From: Treponema sp.
GTDB lineage: Bacteria; Spirochaetota; Spirochaetia; Treponematales; Breznakiellaceae
NCBI GenBank assembly: GCA_031258265.1
Contig: JAIRNB010000085.1
Location: 1 to 10,063, forward strand
Direction of reading: 5' to 3'
Length of the DNA stretch: 10,063 nt
The notes below the pieces were generated by a model, which was given only the letters and a program-made list of their open reading frames with translations, had not been told where the DNA came from and made no database searches. Positions 1-6,267 of the stretch are shown here, one piece after another. A program made the position numbers and the translations under genes. Position 1 is the first letter of the stretch. Every line of letters starts with the position of its first letter.

Positions 1-569
1 TCCCGGCCGGGAAGTTCCACATGGGTAAAAAGCCCCGGAGGAAGTTCCGCCGCGGCAAAGAGTTCCGCCAAAATCCGGCCTACCCCGGCAGTGGCGCCGG
101 CGACCTTGAGGAGTACCGCGTTCCCCGCCAGCAGGGCCATTACTACTTCGGCAAAGGGAATGGCGAAGGGGTAGTTCCAGGGGGAGATGATCCCCACCAC
201 CCCCCAGGGCCGGTATTCCAGGCGGCTCCGTTTATTGAACATCAGGAGGCTTGCCCCGGTAAGTTTCCGGGGCTTTAAAAAAGAACGGCCCCTTCTGATA
301 TAGTAATTAATCCCCATGATCGCCGGCAGAACCTCCGCCGCCAGGGCGTCTATCCGGAGTTTGCCGTTTTCCCGGTGGAGAGTCTCCACAATCTCGTCGA
401 TATGGGTACAGAGCCAGCGCGAGGCCCTTCTAAGTTTCCGTCCCCGTTCCCCGTATGGCAGGCCGGCCCATAAGACTTGAGCCTTCCGGGCCCTTTGTAT
501 CAGCTCCCCCAAATCCCCCGCAGTGATACGGCCATCAGCGTTGCTGTTCAGCGGTTTATCCTGTTCCAT
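1..569 (-). CDS. Aldehyde dehydrogenase family protein, N-terminal part (runs off left edge)
   Basis: NAD(P)-dependent oxidation of an aldehyde to a carboxylate is the expected reaction, probably in the cytoplasm. The 189 visible residues cover the N-terminal helices and the start of the nucleotide-binding domain. The clearest signature is PWGVVGIISPWNYP at residues 121-134, with N132 at the position of the family's oxyanion-hole asparagine, followed by AGNAVLLK at 148-155. After this lysine the usual Pro-Ser/Ala-Glu is replaced by V-A-G, so the acidic residue that commonly contacts the NAD ribose is missing. The catalytic Cys and Glu lie outside the window, so activity cannot be judged. The ATG at 569 follows AAGGGGAG, which lies inside the last codons of the SDR gene; the two-base gap indicates co-transcription and probably translational coupling. 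The substrate is unknown. The family call is secure. Confidence 0.9.
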   Translation of the reverse strand, partial: MEQDKPLNSNADGRITAGDLGELIQRARKAQVLWAGLPYGERGRKLRRASRWLCTHIDEIVETLHRENGKLRIDALAAEVLPAIMGINYYIRRGRSFLKPRKLTGASLLMFNKRSRLEYRPWGVVGIISPWNYPFAIPFAEVVMALLAGNAVLLKVAGATAGVGRILAELFAAAELPPGLFTHVELPGR

Positions 570-571
570 TT

Positions 572-1381
572 TTAGATTCTCCCCTTAAATTCGTCCATCG
601 TATGGTTAATCCCCAAAAAACCGGCGGCCATGTCCAGGATAGCCGGAGGAAAGAGACGCAGGATAAATATACTTCCCACAAGACGGGGCATGATTAGCTG
701 TTCTTTGTTTTTCAGCGCCGCCCTTACAATTTTTTTCGCGGCGTAGGAACCCTTCAGGATGGGAAGAAGCAGGGGGAAGCGGGTCTTAACGCCGGTAAAC
801 ATACCGGTATCGATAAAGAAAGGACAAACCACCGTGGTCCTAACCCTGCTTTTTATACGCCGCAGTTCCATGCGTATCGATTCATTAAAACCATAAACCG
901 CAAATTTACTGGCGCAGTAATCCGCCAGACCCCGCACGCCGATAAGCCCCGCGGCGGAAGAAATATTTATGATATGACCGGAATTCCGTTCCATCATTCC
1001 CGGCAAAAAAGCCTTAACAGTCCAAAAAAGGGCAAGAATATTTACCTTTACTGTTTTTTCGATAAGCTCGTCCGGGGTTTCCAGCATGGGCCTGCCGGAA
1101 ACAATACCGGCGTTGTTGATCAGCATATCCACCGGACCCGTTTCCCTAATCAGGACCTCCGCCTGCCGGTAAACATCCTCCCGGCGGGAAACATCGCAGA
1201 TCATAGCCCGGATAGAAAGCCCCCTCTCCGCGGCTTCCCTCTCCACCAGGGCCAGGGCCTCCCCGTTAAGGTCCCATACCACAACCCTGGCCCCCCGCTC
1301 CGCAAAATCAAAGGCCATTAAACGTCCAATACCGCTGCCGCCTCCGGTAATAAGCGCCACAAGACCCTTAACATCCTTCAT
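572..1381 (-). CDS. Short-chain dehydrogenase/reductase (classical SDR)
   Basis: A 269-residue Rossmann-fold oxidoreductase with every landmark of classical SDRs: TGGGSGIG at residues 12-19, acidic D37 at the end of strand 2 (suggesting NAD(H) rather than NADP(H)), CDV at 62-64, NNAG at 89-92, N114, S142 and the YCASK catalytic motif with Y155 and K159. Length is normal for the family. The hydrophobic C-terminal third (residues about 205-258, including FPLLLPILKG and FILRLFPPAILDMAAGFLG) resembles SDRs acting on lipid-like or retinol-like alcohols and may associate with membranes; this is inference. The ATG at 1381 is preceded by a good Shine-Dalgarno sequence, GGAGGT (complement of 1389-1394). 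It is the first gene of a minus-strand pair with the aldehyde dehydrogenase two bases downstream, so the two could oxidise an alcohol stepwise to an acid. Only a weak promoter is visible (minus-strand TTGCGG at 1426-1431 and TAAATT at 1403-1408, 17 bp apart). The substrate cannot be read from sequence. Confidence 0.93.
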   Translation of the reverse strand: MKDVKGLVALITGGGSGIGRLMAFDFAERGARVVVWDLNGEALALVEREAAERGLSIRAMICDVSRREDVYRQAEVLIRETGPVDMLINNAGIVSGRPMLETPDELIEKTVKVNILALFWTVKAFLPGMMERNSGHIINISSAAGLIGVRGLADYCASKFAVYGFNESIRMELRRIKSRVRTTVVCPFFIDTGMFTGVKTRFPLLLPILKGSYAAKKIVRAALKNKEQLIMPRLVGSIFILRLFPPAILDMAAGFLGINHTMDEFKGRI

Positions 1382-1388
1382 CCGGTAG

Positions 1389-1394
1389 ACCTCC
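1389..1394 (-). promoter_or_regulatory. Shine-Dalgarno of the SDR gene
   Basis: Minus-strand GGAGGT lies seven bases before the ATG at 1381. It shows that this genome uses standard SD-led initiation, which makes its absence at several plus-strand genes in the window noteworthy. Confidence 0.8.
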
Positions 1395-1479
1395 GGTATT
1401 CCAATTTAATCCGGGGCCGTAGTTCCCGCAAGCCGGAACCGGGAATCCCCGGGAATTTTTATTCTTGTATCTTTTTTTT

Positions 1480-1605
1480 GGGCGCATCCCCGCTTCGCGG
1501 GGACCGGGCTATCCGGGGCTCCGCGGGTCCCTTACCCGCTCCGGCCTCCTCGCCCCTCCGGGGCTGCGGTGGCGCGCTTCGCGCCCCCTCCTATCCCTCG
1601 CGCAG
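1480..1605. repeat. GC-rich multi-hairpin intergenic element (block A)
   Basis: A very GC-rich non-coding block made of short perfect hairpins. CCCCGC (1488-1493) pairs with GCGGGG (1497-1502) around TTC. GCGGGT (1523-1528) pairs with ACCCGC (1534-1539). CCCC (1553-1556) pairs with GGGG (1560-1563). GGCGCG (1571-1576) pairs with CGCGCC (1580-1585) around CTT. The block opens with GGGCGCATCCCC just after an eight-T run (1472-1479) and closes near ATCCCTCGCGC (1593-1603). The order of these landmarks, including CGGGCTATCC in the middle (1505-1514), recalls dispersed palindromic intergenic elements I associate with Bacteroidetes and some gut bacteria; that resemblance is from memory. An ATG-led reading frame across it has low-complexity Arg/Pro/Gly composition and no recognisable domain, so I do not call a gene. 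Confidence 0.6.
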
Positions 1606-1812
1606 GCCAAGAACAAACAACCGCAGGTTGTTTATTAGTCTACCGTGGCATGGCCTAGCGCCAGTAATGCCCCGTAGTTAAACCGTGCGGTGCGGCTTTA
1701 GCCGCACCAGTGCGCGGAGCAAGCGTAGCTTGTACATTAGACCAATGTGGCTTCGCGTAGCGCCTCCGTATGCCCCCAAATTGAAAAATGCGCCTCCGCT
1801 TTAGCGGAGGCA
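1606..1812. repeat. Series of short perfect hairpins with TTTA or GTA/GCA loops (block B)
   Basis: Consecutive inverted repeats fill this stretch. AAACAACC (1615-1622) pairs with GGTTGTTT (1626-1633), loop GCA. GGTGCGGC (1689-1696) pairs with GCCGCACC (1701-1708), loop TTTA. CAAGC (1720-1724) pairs with GCTTG (1728-1732), loop GTA. ACATT (1734-1738) pairs with AATGT (1744-1748). CGC (1754-1756) pairs with GCG (1760-1762), loop GTA. GCCTCCGC (1792-1799) pairs with GCGGAGGC (1804-1811), loop TTTA. Two unrelated 8-bp stems share the same TTTA loop, and CGCCTCCG occurs twice (1761-1768 and 1791-1798). This modular build points to a mosaic of small palindromic repeats. None is followed by a T-run that would make it a clear terminator. 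Confidence 0.6.
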
Positions 1813-1849
1813 GGGCGGCCGCGGCCCAAACCGCGCTTTGCCGGGCGTA

Positions 1850-1878
1850 TTTACCCTGGCCGGTATTTTCTCTATAGT
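1850..1878 (+). promoter_or_regulatory. Promoter of the BASS transporter gene
   Basis: TTTACC at 1850-1855 (4 of 6 to the sigma70 -35 consensus) and TATAGT at 1873-1878 (5 of 6 to -10) are separated by exactly 17 bp. A start point six or seven bases after the -10 box falls on, or one base before, the ATG at 1885. No Shine-Dalgarno sequence lies between the -10 box and the ATG, so the transcript may be leaderless. Confidence 0.6.
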
Positions 1879-1884
1879 GGCCCA

Positions 1885-2916
1885 ATGGAAAGCCGTCCCG
1901 GGCCTACGGAATTTGCTTTGGCCCTGAATACCCGGCTTGAAAGGCTGATGCCGGTTCTTGCCCCCGCGGGAATAGTTCTGGGTTTTTTGCTGCCCGCTGT
2001 TTTTATCAGGCTGCGGCCCTTTATTCCCTGGATCTTCGGGATCATGACTCTTTCCGGGGCCATAAAGCTTAAAGCCCGGGAATTCGGCCTGGTGCTGCGG
2101 GACCCCCTGCCCATTACCGTTACCTTTTTTAGCTCCCATCTGATCATGCCCCTGGTAGTGTTCCTCGTTTCCACCCTTATTTTCCGGGAAAACGGGGGCA
2201 TTATCGCCGGTTATGTCCTGGTTTACTCTGTCCCCACCGCGGTATCCGGTTTTATCTGGGTTAATATGTACCGGGGGGATAGCGCCCTGGCCCTGGCCCT
2301 AATTCTTATCGCCACCATTGCGGCCCCCTTTATAACACCCCTTACCATATCCGCCCTTCTGGGCGCCAGGGTGGTCCTGGATATATCGGGAATAGCCCTG
2401 TCCCTGGTAATGATGGTGCTGGTCCCCACGGTGATCGGCATAGGGACCAACGAAATAAGCCGGGGGAAGATTCCCCGGATCATCAGCCCCTTTCTTAGCC
2501 CGGCGGCCAAACTTTGCCTGATCCTGGTGATTGCCGCCAACGCGGCGGCGGTGGCCCCCAGAGTCCGCCTGGACGATCCCCAGCTGTGGATCATCGCGGC
2601 GGTCTGTATCCTCTTTGCCGTCATAGCCTACTGTCTTTCCCGGCTTACCGGGCTGCTCTGCCGCCTGAACCCCGGAAAACAGGTTACGGTGTTCTTTTCT
2701 ACGGGCCTGCGGAATATCAGCGCCGCCGCCACTATTGCCATTGAATTCTTCCCGGAGGAGGCGGCCCTGCCGGCCCTACTGGGAATTGTATTCCAGCAGA
2801 CCATGGCCGCCCTCATGGGCCGGCTGCTTTTAGGTTCGCCCTTTCCTCCCAGGGGGGAAATACAAATTGGCGGCGGCGCCGGAACCGCCGGGCCGCCGCT
2901 TAAACGGAGGCGGTAA
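1885..2916 (+). CDS. Bile acid:sodium symporter (BASS)-like membrane transporter
   Basis: A 343-residue, very hydrophobic inner-membrane protein with about nine or ten predicted membrane segments starting near residue 22. The most diagnostic stretch is FFSTGLRNISAAATIAIEFF at 270-289, followed by PEEAALPALLGIVFQQTMAA at 290-309. This matches the conserved crossover region of the BASS/SBF fold, where a Gly-x-x-Asn element and nearby polar residues line the sodium and substrate sites. It should be a sodium-coupled importer of an organic anion. The substrate is unknown; the one-base overlap with uxaC suggests a uronate or related acid, since the 2-keto-3-deoxygluconate permease belongs to a related superfamily (inference). 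The last ~28 residues (316-343) are hydrophilic, Gly/Pro/Arg-rich and also encode the uxaC ribosome site. I chose ATG 1885 over a GTG at 1747 because the upstream extension crosses two hairpins and the promoter. ATG 1948 is an alternative, but its AAAGG lies only three bases upstream. Confidence 0.85.
   Translation: MESRPGPTEFALALNTRLERLMPVLAPAGIVLGFLLPAVFIRLRPFIPWIFGIMTLSGAIKLKAREFGLVLRDPLPITVTFFSSHLIMPLVVFLVSTLIFRENGGIIAGYVLVYSVPTAVSGFIWVNMYRGDSALALALILIATIAAPFITPLTISALLGARVVLDISGIALSLVMMVLVPTVIGIGTNEISRGKIPRIISPFLSPAAKLCLILVIAANAAAVAPRVRLDDPQLWIIAAVCILFAVIAYCLSRLTGLLCRLNPGKQVTVFFSTGLRNISAAATIAIEFFPEEAALPALLGIVFQQTMAALMGRLLLGSPFPPRGEIQIGGGAGTAGPPLKRRR
2906..2910 (+). promoter_or_regulatory. 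Shine-Dalgarno of uxaC inside the upstream gene's last codons
   Basis: GGAGG ends five bases before the uxaC ATG and is read as part of the C-terminal Arg codons of the transporter. With the TAATG stop/start overlap at 2914-2918 this is a clear translational-coupling arrangement. Confidence 0.8.
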
Positions 2917-4346
2917 TGAAGGCGTTCATGGACAAGGATTTTCTTTTAAAGACCGGGGCGGCCCGGCGGCTTTACCACGAAGCGGCGGCGGAGCCGATCT
3001 TTGATTACCACTGCCACCTTAACCCCAGGGAGATCGCCGAAGACCGCCGCTTTCCCGATTTAGCCTATCTGTGGCTGGGGGAGAACCGCTATGGGGATCA
3101 TTACAAATGGCGGATGATGCGGGCCAATGGCGTTGATGAAAAGTTGATAACCGGAGACGCGGAACCCTGGGACAGATTCCTTGCCTGGGCGGAAACCATG
3201 CCCGCCCTGATCGGGAATCCCCTGTACCACTGGACTCACCTGGAACTGCAGCGGTACTTCGATATTCATGAAATCTTGAACAGGGAAAGCGCCAGGGCAA
3301 TATGGGAGGGGGCCAATAAAAAACTACAGGGAGACCCTGATTTTTCGGTTTTGGGAATATTAAAAAAATTCAAAGTTTATGCGCTGGGGACCACCGATGA
3401 TCCCGCAGATTCCCTGGAATGGCATCAAAAGATCCGGCGGGAAGGAAAGACCCCCGCCAAGGTTTTACCCTCCTTCCGGCCCGACCGGGTTTTGAATATC
3501 GAGAAACCGGATTTTGCCGCCTATATCGCCGCCCTGGGCAAGGCGGCGGGGCGGAGCATCGGTACTGTGGGGGACCTTTTGGCGGCCCTGGAAGATCGCC
3601 TTTCCTTCTTCGACAGCCTGGGCTGCCGGGCCTCGGACCATGGCCTGGAGTACCTGCCTTTTAGAATCTCCGGGAAAACGGAGGAGGTCTGGGAACGGGC
3701 CCTGGAGGATATTTTTACCGCCGCCTTAAAAGGCGGGATTCCCACCGTCGCCGGGGCGGAATCCTGGAAGACCTTTATCCTTACCCGCCTGGCCGCGGGG
3801 TATCAGCGCCGGGGCTGGGTCATGCAGATTCACCTTTCCGCCATCAGGGGCGTCAATTCCCGGGCCCTGGAGAAACTGGGGGCCGATACGGGTTACGATT
3901 CGATCCACGATCACCCGGTTTCTACCAAGCTTGCCCGGTTCCTGGATTATCTTGATAGTTCGGGGGCGCTGCCCAAGACCATCCTCTACAGTTTGAATCC
4001 CAAAGATTTTTACCCCTTGGCTACTATTATGGGTTCCTTCCAGGGGCAAAGTCCGGGGAAAATGCAGCTTGGTTCCGCCTGGTGGTTCCTGGACCATAAG
4101 GACGGCATGGAAAACCAGATGAAGCTTCTGGCAAATGTGGGGCTCCTCTCCCGCTTTGTGGGGATGCTTACAGATTCCCGCAGCTTTCTTTCCTATCCCC
4201 GGCACGAGTATTTCCGCCGTATTCTCTGTAATATTCTGGGGGACTGGGCGGAGGAAGGGGAAATTCCCTCGGATTTCGGGCTTTTGGGGGCTATGGTAAA
4301 GGATATTTCCTTTGGAAATGCCCAAAGGTACTTTGAAACTCCATAG
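2916..4346 (+). CDS. uxaC: Glucuronate isomerase (uronate isomerase)
   Basis: Cytoplasmic uronate isomerase of the amidohydrolase-like TIM-barrel superfamily. It converts D-glucuronate to D-fructuronate and D-galacturonate to D-tagaturonate, the first step of hexuronate catabolism toward 2-keto-3-deoxygluconate. The 476 residues are close to the E. coli enzyme's 470 and collinear with it. Landmarks: FMDKDFLL at 4-11, metal-binding DYHCHL at 30-35 (H32, H34), GDHYKWRMMRANGV at 60-73, GNPLYHWTHLEL at 100-111, GTTDDPADSLEWH at 158-170, IHLSAIRG at 305-312, LPKTILYSLNP at 352-362, and LLSRFVGMLTDSRSFLSYPR at 410-429. No frameshift or missing catalytic block is seen. Its ATG overlaps the transporter stop by one base, so both proteins are probably made from one mRNA. 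The other uronate genes (uxuA/uxuB, uxaA/uxaB, kdgK) are not in this window. Confidence 0.97.
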   Translation: MKAFMDKDFLLKTGAARRLYHEAAAEPIFDYHCHLNPREIAEDRRFPDLAYLWLGENRYGDHYKWRMMRANGVDEKLITGDAEPWDRFLAWAETMPALIGNPLYHWTHLELQRYFDIHEILNRESARAIWEGANKKLQGDPDFSVLGILKKFKVYALGTTDDPADSLEWHQKIRREGKTPAKVLPSFRPDRVLNIEKPDFAAYIAALGKAAGRSIGTVGDLLAALEDRLSFFDSLGCRASDHGLEYLPFRISGKTEEVWERALEDIFTAALKGGIPTVAGAESWKTFILTRLAAGYQRRGWVMQIHLSAIRGVNSRALEKLGADTGYDSIHDHPVSTKLARFLDYLDSSGALPKTILYSLNPKDFYPLATIMGSFQGQSPGKMQLGSAWWFLDHKDGMENQMKLLANVGLLSRFVGMLTDSRSFLSYPRHEYFRRILCNILGDWAEEGEIPSDFGLLGAMVKDISFGNAQRYFETP

Positions 4347-4360
4347 AAATTAAGTATGCT
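4333..4360 (+). promoter_or_regulatory. Promoter of the DAACS-type symporter gene
   Basis: TTGAAA at 4333-4338 (5 of 6) and TATGCT at 4355-4360 (4 of 6) are spaced 16 bp. The -35 box lies in the last codons of uxaC and the -10 box in the 23-base gap. The expected start point is about 4366-4368, only two to four bases before ATG 4370. The gap has no Shine-Dalgarno sequence, which fits separate, near-leaderless expression better than read-through from uxaC. Confidence 0.5.
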
Positions 4361-4369
4361 GATTCCGGC

Positions 4370-5605
4370 ATGAAAGTTTGGATAAAGTTACTTCTTGGAA
4401 CCCTGGCAGGAATACTGGCGGCCCGTTTTTTGCCAGGGGACGATCAACGGATCAACGCCGCCCTGGGCTGGCTGGAAGATTTGGCCCTGCGGATAGGCCG
4501 TTATGCCGTGGTTCCCCTTCTGGTATTTTCCCTTGGCATCGCCGTATATGAACTGCGTCAGGAGGGCCGGTTCTGGTCCATGGTGTTCCGCAGTTTTATA
4601 TTTATCGCCGCCAGCGGCCTCTTGGTAATTGCCTCGGGACTGGCGCTTATTCAGATCTTTCCTCCCGGCCGGATTCCCGTCCATGTGGAGGAGGAATTGG
4701 GGACCATCTCCCTGGATGCCGCCGGTAATATCCTTGCGCTGTTTCCTTCCAATATGTTCCAATCCCTGGTGGGGGATGGCGTTTACCTGTTCCCTGTCTG
4801 TGTATTCGCCTTTTTTTTGGGAATGGGTCTTTCCTATGACCGCAGCTTCGCCAAACCTGTTATTACCCTTGTGGATTCCCTTTCCAGGGTTTTTTATCAT
4901 ATAACGGTTTTTTTCTCCGAGATTCTCGGGCTTATTATGATCATCCTGGCGGCTTACTGGGCGCTGCGTTTTAAGGGTGTTCTGCGGGAAAAGGTATACA
5001 ACGATATTATTATACTTTTGGGGGGCCTTAGCCTGGGCCTGTGTTTTATTATTCTGCCCCTGTTTCTTTATTTTTTACGGCCAAAGGTGAACCCCTGGGT
5101 TGTACTTTATGGGAATCTGGGGCCCGCCCTGGCCTCCTGGTTTTCCGGCGACATTAACTTTACCCTGCCTGTTCTGCTGCGCCACGGCAAGGAAAATTCC
5201 GGTATTCGCAGGCGTTCTAATACGCTTGTCCTTGCCCTTTTTAATACCTTTGGCAGGGCGGGGAGCGCGATGACGGCGGCGGTGGCCTTTGTTCTTATTA
5301 TCAAATCTTATTCCCGCCTGGATCTTACCCTGGCAGATTCCCTTTTTATTGGGCTGCGGGCCTTTTTAATTTCTTTTTTCCTGGCCGGCCATCCGGGGGA
5401 CGGCGCTTATACCGCCCTGGCGCTGATCTGCCTTGGATATGGCCGGGGTTTTGTTGAGGCGGGCTACCTGTTTCTTAAACCCCTGGCCTTCTATTTGGTT
5501 GCCGTGGGGACCTTTTTAGACGCAATGATTGCCTCTTTCTGCTCTTTTGCCATTGCCCGTTTAGGCGGCTATCAGGAGGACAAGAGTCCCCGGTATTTTA
5601 TCTAA
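4370..5605 (+). CDS. Divergent dicarboxylate/amino acid:cation symporter (DAACS)-like transporter
   Basis: A 411-residue inner-membrane protein with the overall plan of the glutamate/dicarboxylate:Na+ symporter family: an N-terminal LLLGTLAGILAARFLP segment (7-22), VPLLVFSLGIAVYEL (48-62), two re-entrant-hairpin-like stretches (about 253-269 and 336-350), and an unwound-helix-like NTFGRAG (292-298). The key signatures are altered. The serine-rich hairpin 1 motif is replaced by SWFSGDINFTLP (256-267). The sodium-site motif NMDGT reads NTFGR. Hairpin 2 reads AGHPGDGA (339-346). The last core helix reads GTFLDAMIASF (380-390): the aspartate is kept (D384), but the arginine that binds a substrate side-chain carboxylate in characterised members is absent. 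Substrate and coupling ion probably differ from aspartate/glutamate carriers. Family assignment is good; substrate is unknown. No Shine-Dalgarno sequence precedes ATG 4370. Confidence 0.82.
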   Translation: MKVWIKLLLGTLAGILAARFLPGDDQRINAALGWLEDLALRIGRYAVVPLLVFSLGIAVYELRQEGRFWSMVFRSFIFIAASGLLVIASGLALIQIFPPGRIPVHVEEELGTISLDAAGNILALFPSNMFQSLVGDGVYLFPVCVFAFFLGMGLSYDRSFAKPVITLVDSLSRVFYHITVFFSEILGLIMIILAAYWALRFKGVLREKVYNDIIILLGGLSLGLCFIILPLFLYFLRPKVNPWVVLYGNLGPALASWFSGDINFTLPVLLRHGKENSGIRRRSNTLVLALFNTFGRAGSAMTAAVAFVLIIKSYSRLDLTLADSLFIGLRAFLISFFLAGHPGDGAYTALALICLGYGRGFVEAGYLFLKPLAFYLVAVGTFLDAMIASFCSFAIARLGGYQEDKSPRYFI

Positions 5606-5627
5606 CAGTTTGCCGTGCTTCGCGGAT

Positions 5628-5672
5628 ACAAGTTCTGTCTGTGGGGGAGGCGGCCTTGCATGTAGAACTTGT
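5628..5672. repeat. 9-bp inverted repeat ACAAGTTCT ... AGAACTTGT
   Basis: Perfect arms at 5628-5636 and 5664-5672 flank a 27-base GC-rich centre, just after the symporter stop. No T-run follows, so it is a poor intrinsic terminator. It could be an operator, part of a dispersed repeat, or a small structured RNA; sequence alone does not decide. Confidence 0.5.
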
Positions 5673-5688
5673 TTGGCCGGTCAAAGAT

Positions 5689-5737
5689 TCCGGCGGGAAT
5701 CCTGTAGTTAGGGAGACTCCCTAAACACCCCGCCGGA
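5689..5737. repeat. Nested palindrome (outer 9 bp, inner 7 bp)
   Basis: Outer arms TCCGGCGGG (5689-5697) and CCCGCCGGA (5729-5737) enclose a second perfect hairpin, TTAGGGA (5708-5714) with TCCCTAA (5718-5724), loop GAC. The two-tier structure is unlikely by chance and lies in the 234-base gap between the symporter and the HigA-like gene. It lacks a T-tract on either side. I see no coding potential in 5606-5778; the remainder of the gap, from about 5740, is AT-rich promoter DNA. Confidence 0.55.
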
Positions 5738-5778
5738 GTCCTAATTTGTTCACTAATCATAATTTTCTTATAAAATTC

Positions 5779-5807
5779 TTGTCATACTAAAAAAATTATG
5801 GTAACAT
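5779..5807 (+). promoter_or_regulatory. Extended -10 promoter of the HigA-like gene
   Basis: TTGTCA at 5779-5784 (5 of 6) and TAACAT at 5802-5807 (4 of 6) are 17 bp apart, and TGG immediately before the -10 box gives an extended -10. The surrounding ~100 bases are markedly AT-rich. The start point would be near 5814, giving a leader of about 26 bases that contains a normal Shine-Dalgarno sequence (AAGGAG, 5828-5833). Confidence 0.55.
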
Positions 5808-5839
5808 AAGGGCATAAAATAATTACTAAGGAGTAATTT

Positions 5840-6211
5840 ATGGCAAAAGAACAGAGTCCCAGTGCGGTATTTAAGTCGTATCTGGCGGAGTACAATCTTA
5901 CGGCATCCAGGGTGGCGGCGGACATCAAGCTTAGTCAGTCCAGTATTCGTCTGCTGATTGGCGGAAAACTAAAAATATCCGTACCCATTGCCCTGCGGCT
6001 CGCCAAGTATTTTGGCAATAAGGCTGAATACTGGGTTGGTTTGCAGACGGCCTATGAATTGGCGGAGTCCGCCAAAGATCCTAAGCTTGTACCCATACTA
6101 AAGGCCATTCCCAAGGCCAAAAAGCTGGAGCCCAAGACACCGAAAGCTCCGGCGGGCAAGGCAAAGGCCGCCAAATCCGGCCGCAGGACCGCAGGCAGAA
6201 CCGCAAAATAG
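5840..6211 (+). CDS. Solitary HigA-like XRE-family HTH regulator with Lys/Ala-rich tail
   Basis: A 123-residue DNA-binding protein. Residues about 8-78 form an XRE/HigA-type helix-turn-helix domain: SRVAADIKLSQSSIRLLIGG (23-42) as the HTH core, then ISVPIALRLAKYFGNKAEYW (46-65) and VGLQTAYEL (66-74), the family's typical W-x-x-LQ-x-x-Y-x-L motif. HigA antitoxins bind their HigB partner and repress the operon. Here no HigB-like reading frame lies on either side: upstream is non-coding palindromic DNA and downstream is a terminator. The C-terminus (about 88-123) is a basic Lys/Ala/Pro tail ending in SGRRTAGRTAK, resembling bacterial histone-H1-like tails and likely to bind nucleic acid nonspecifically (inference). 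The start is set by AAGGAG six bases before the ATG. It may be an orphan antitoxin, a plain regulator, or a nucleoid-associated protein. Confidence 0.82.
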   Translation: MAKEQSPSAVFKSYLAEYNLTASRVAADIKLSQSSIRLLIGGKLKISVPIALRLAKYFGNKAEYWVGLQTAYELAESAKDPKLVPILKAIPKAKKLEPKTPKAPAGKAKAAKSGRRTAGRTAK

Positions 6212-6267
6212 CGGGGGATGCCGGACAACGCCTTTAAGGACGGGCCCCGTGTCCGTCCGGGCCTGTG

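Noticed and set aside
1439..1479. Possible terminator: CCGGG/CCCGG hairpin followed by T-rich DNA and an eight-T run
   Set aside because: The 5-bp stem is weak, the main T-run is 20 bases away, and no plus-strand gene upstream needs terminating; the A-rich minus strand could equally be an upstream promoter element.
1478..1681. 67-residue plus-strand frame in the palindromic block
   Set aside because: Arg/Pro/Gly-rich low-complexity translation of repeat DNA, with no SD or domain.
1747..1884. N-terminal extension of the BASS transporter from a GTG at 1747
   Set aside because: It would translate through hairpins and the promoter; the added residues are hydrophilic and unlike the family.
3726..4325. 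199-residue minus-strand frame opposite uxaC
   Set aside because: Antisense to conserved uxaC sequence, with no recognisable motif or ribosome site.
5606..5839. HigB-type toxin gene partnering the HigA-like protein
   Set aside because: No open frame of suitable length or HigB/RelE-like sequence is present upstream, and downstream is a terminator and tex.
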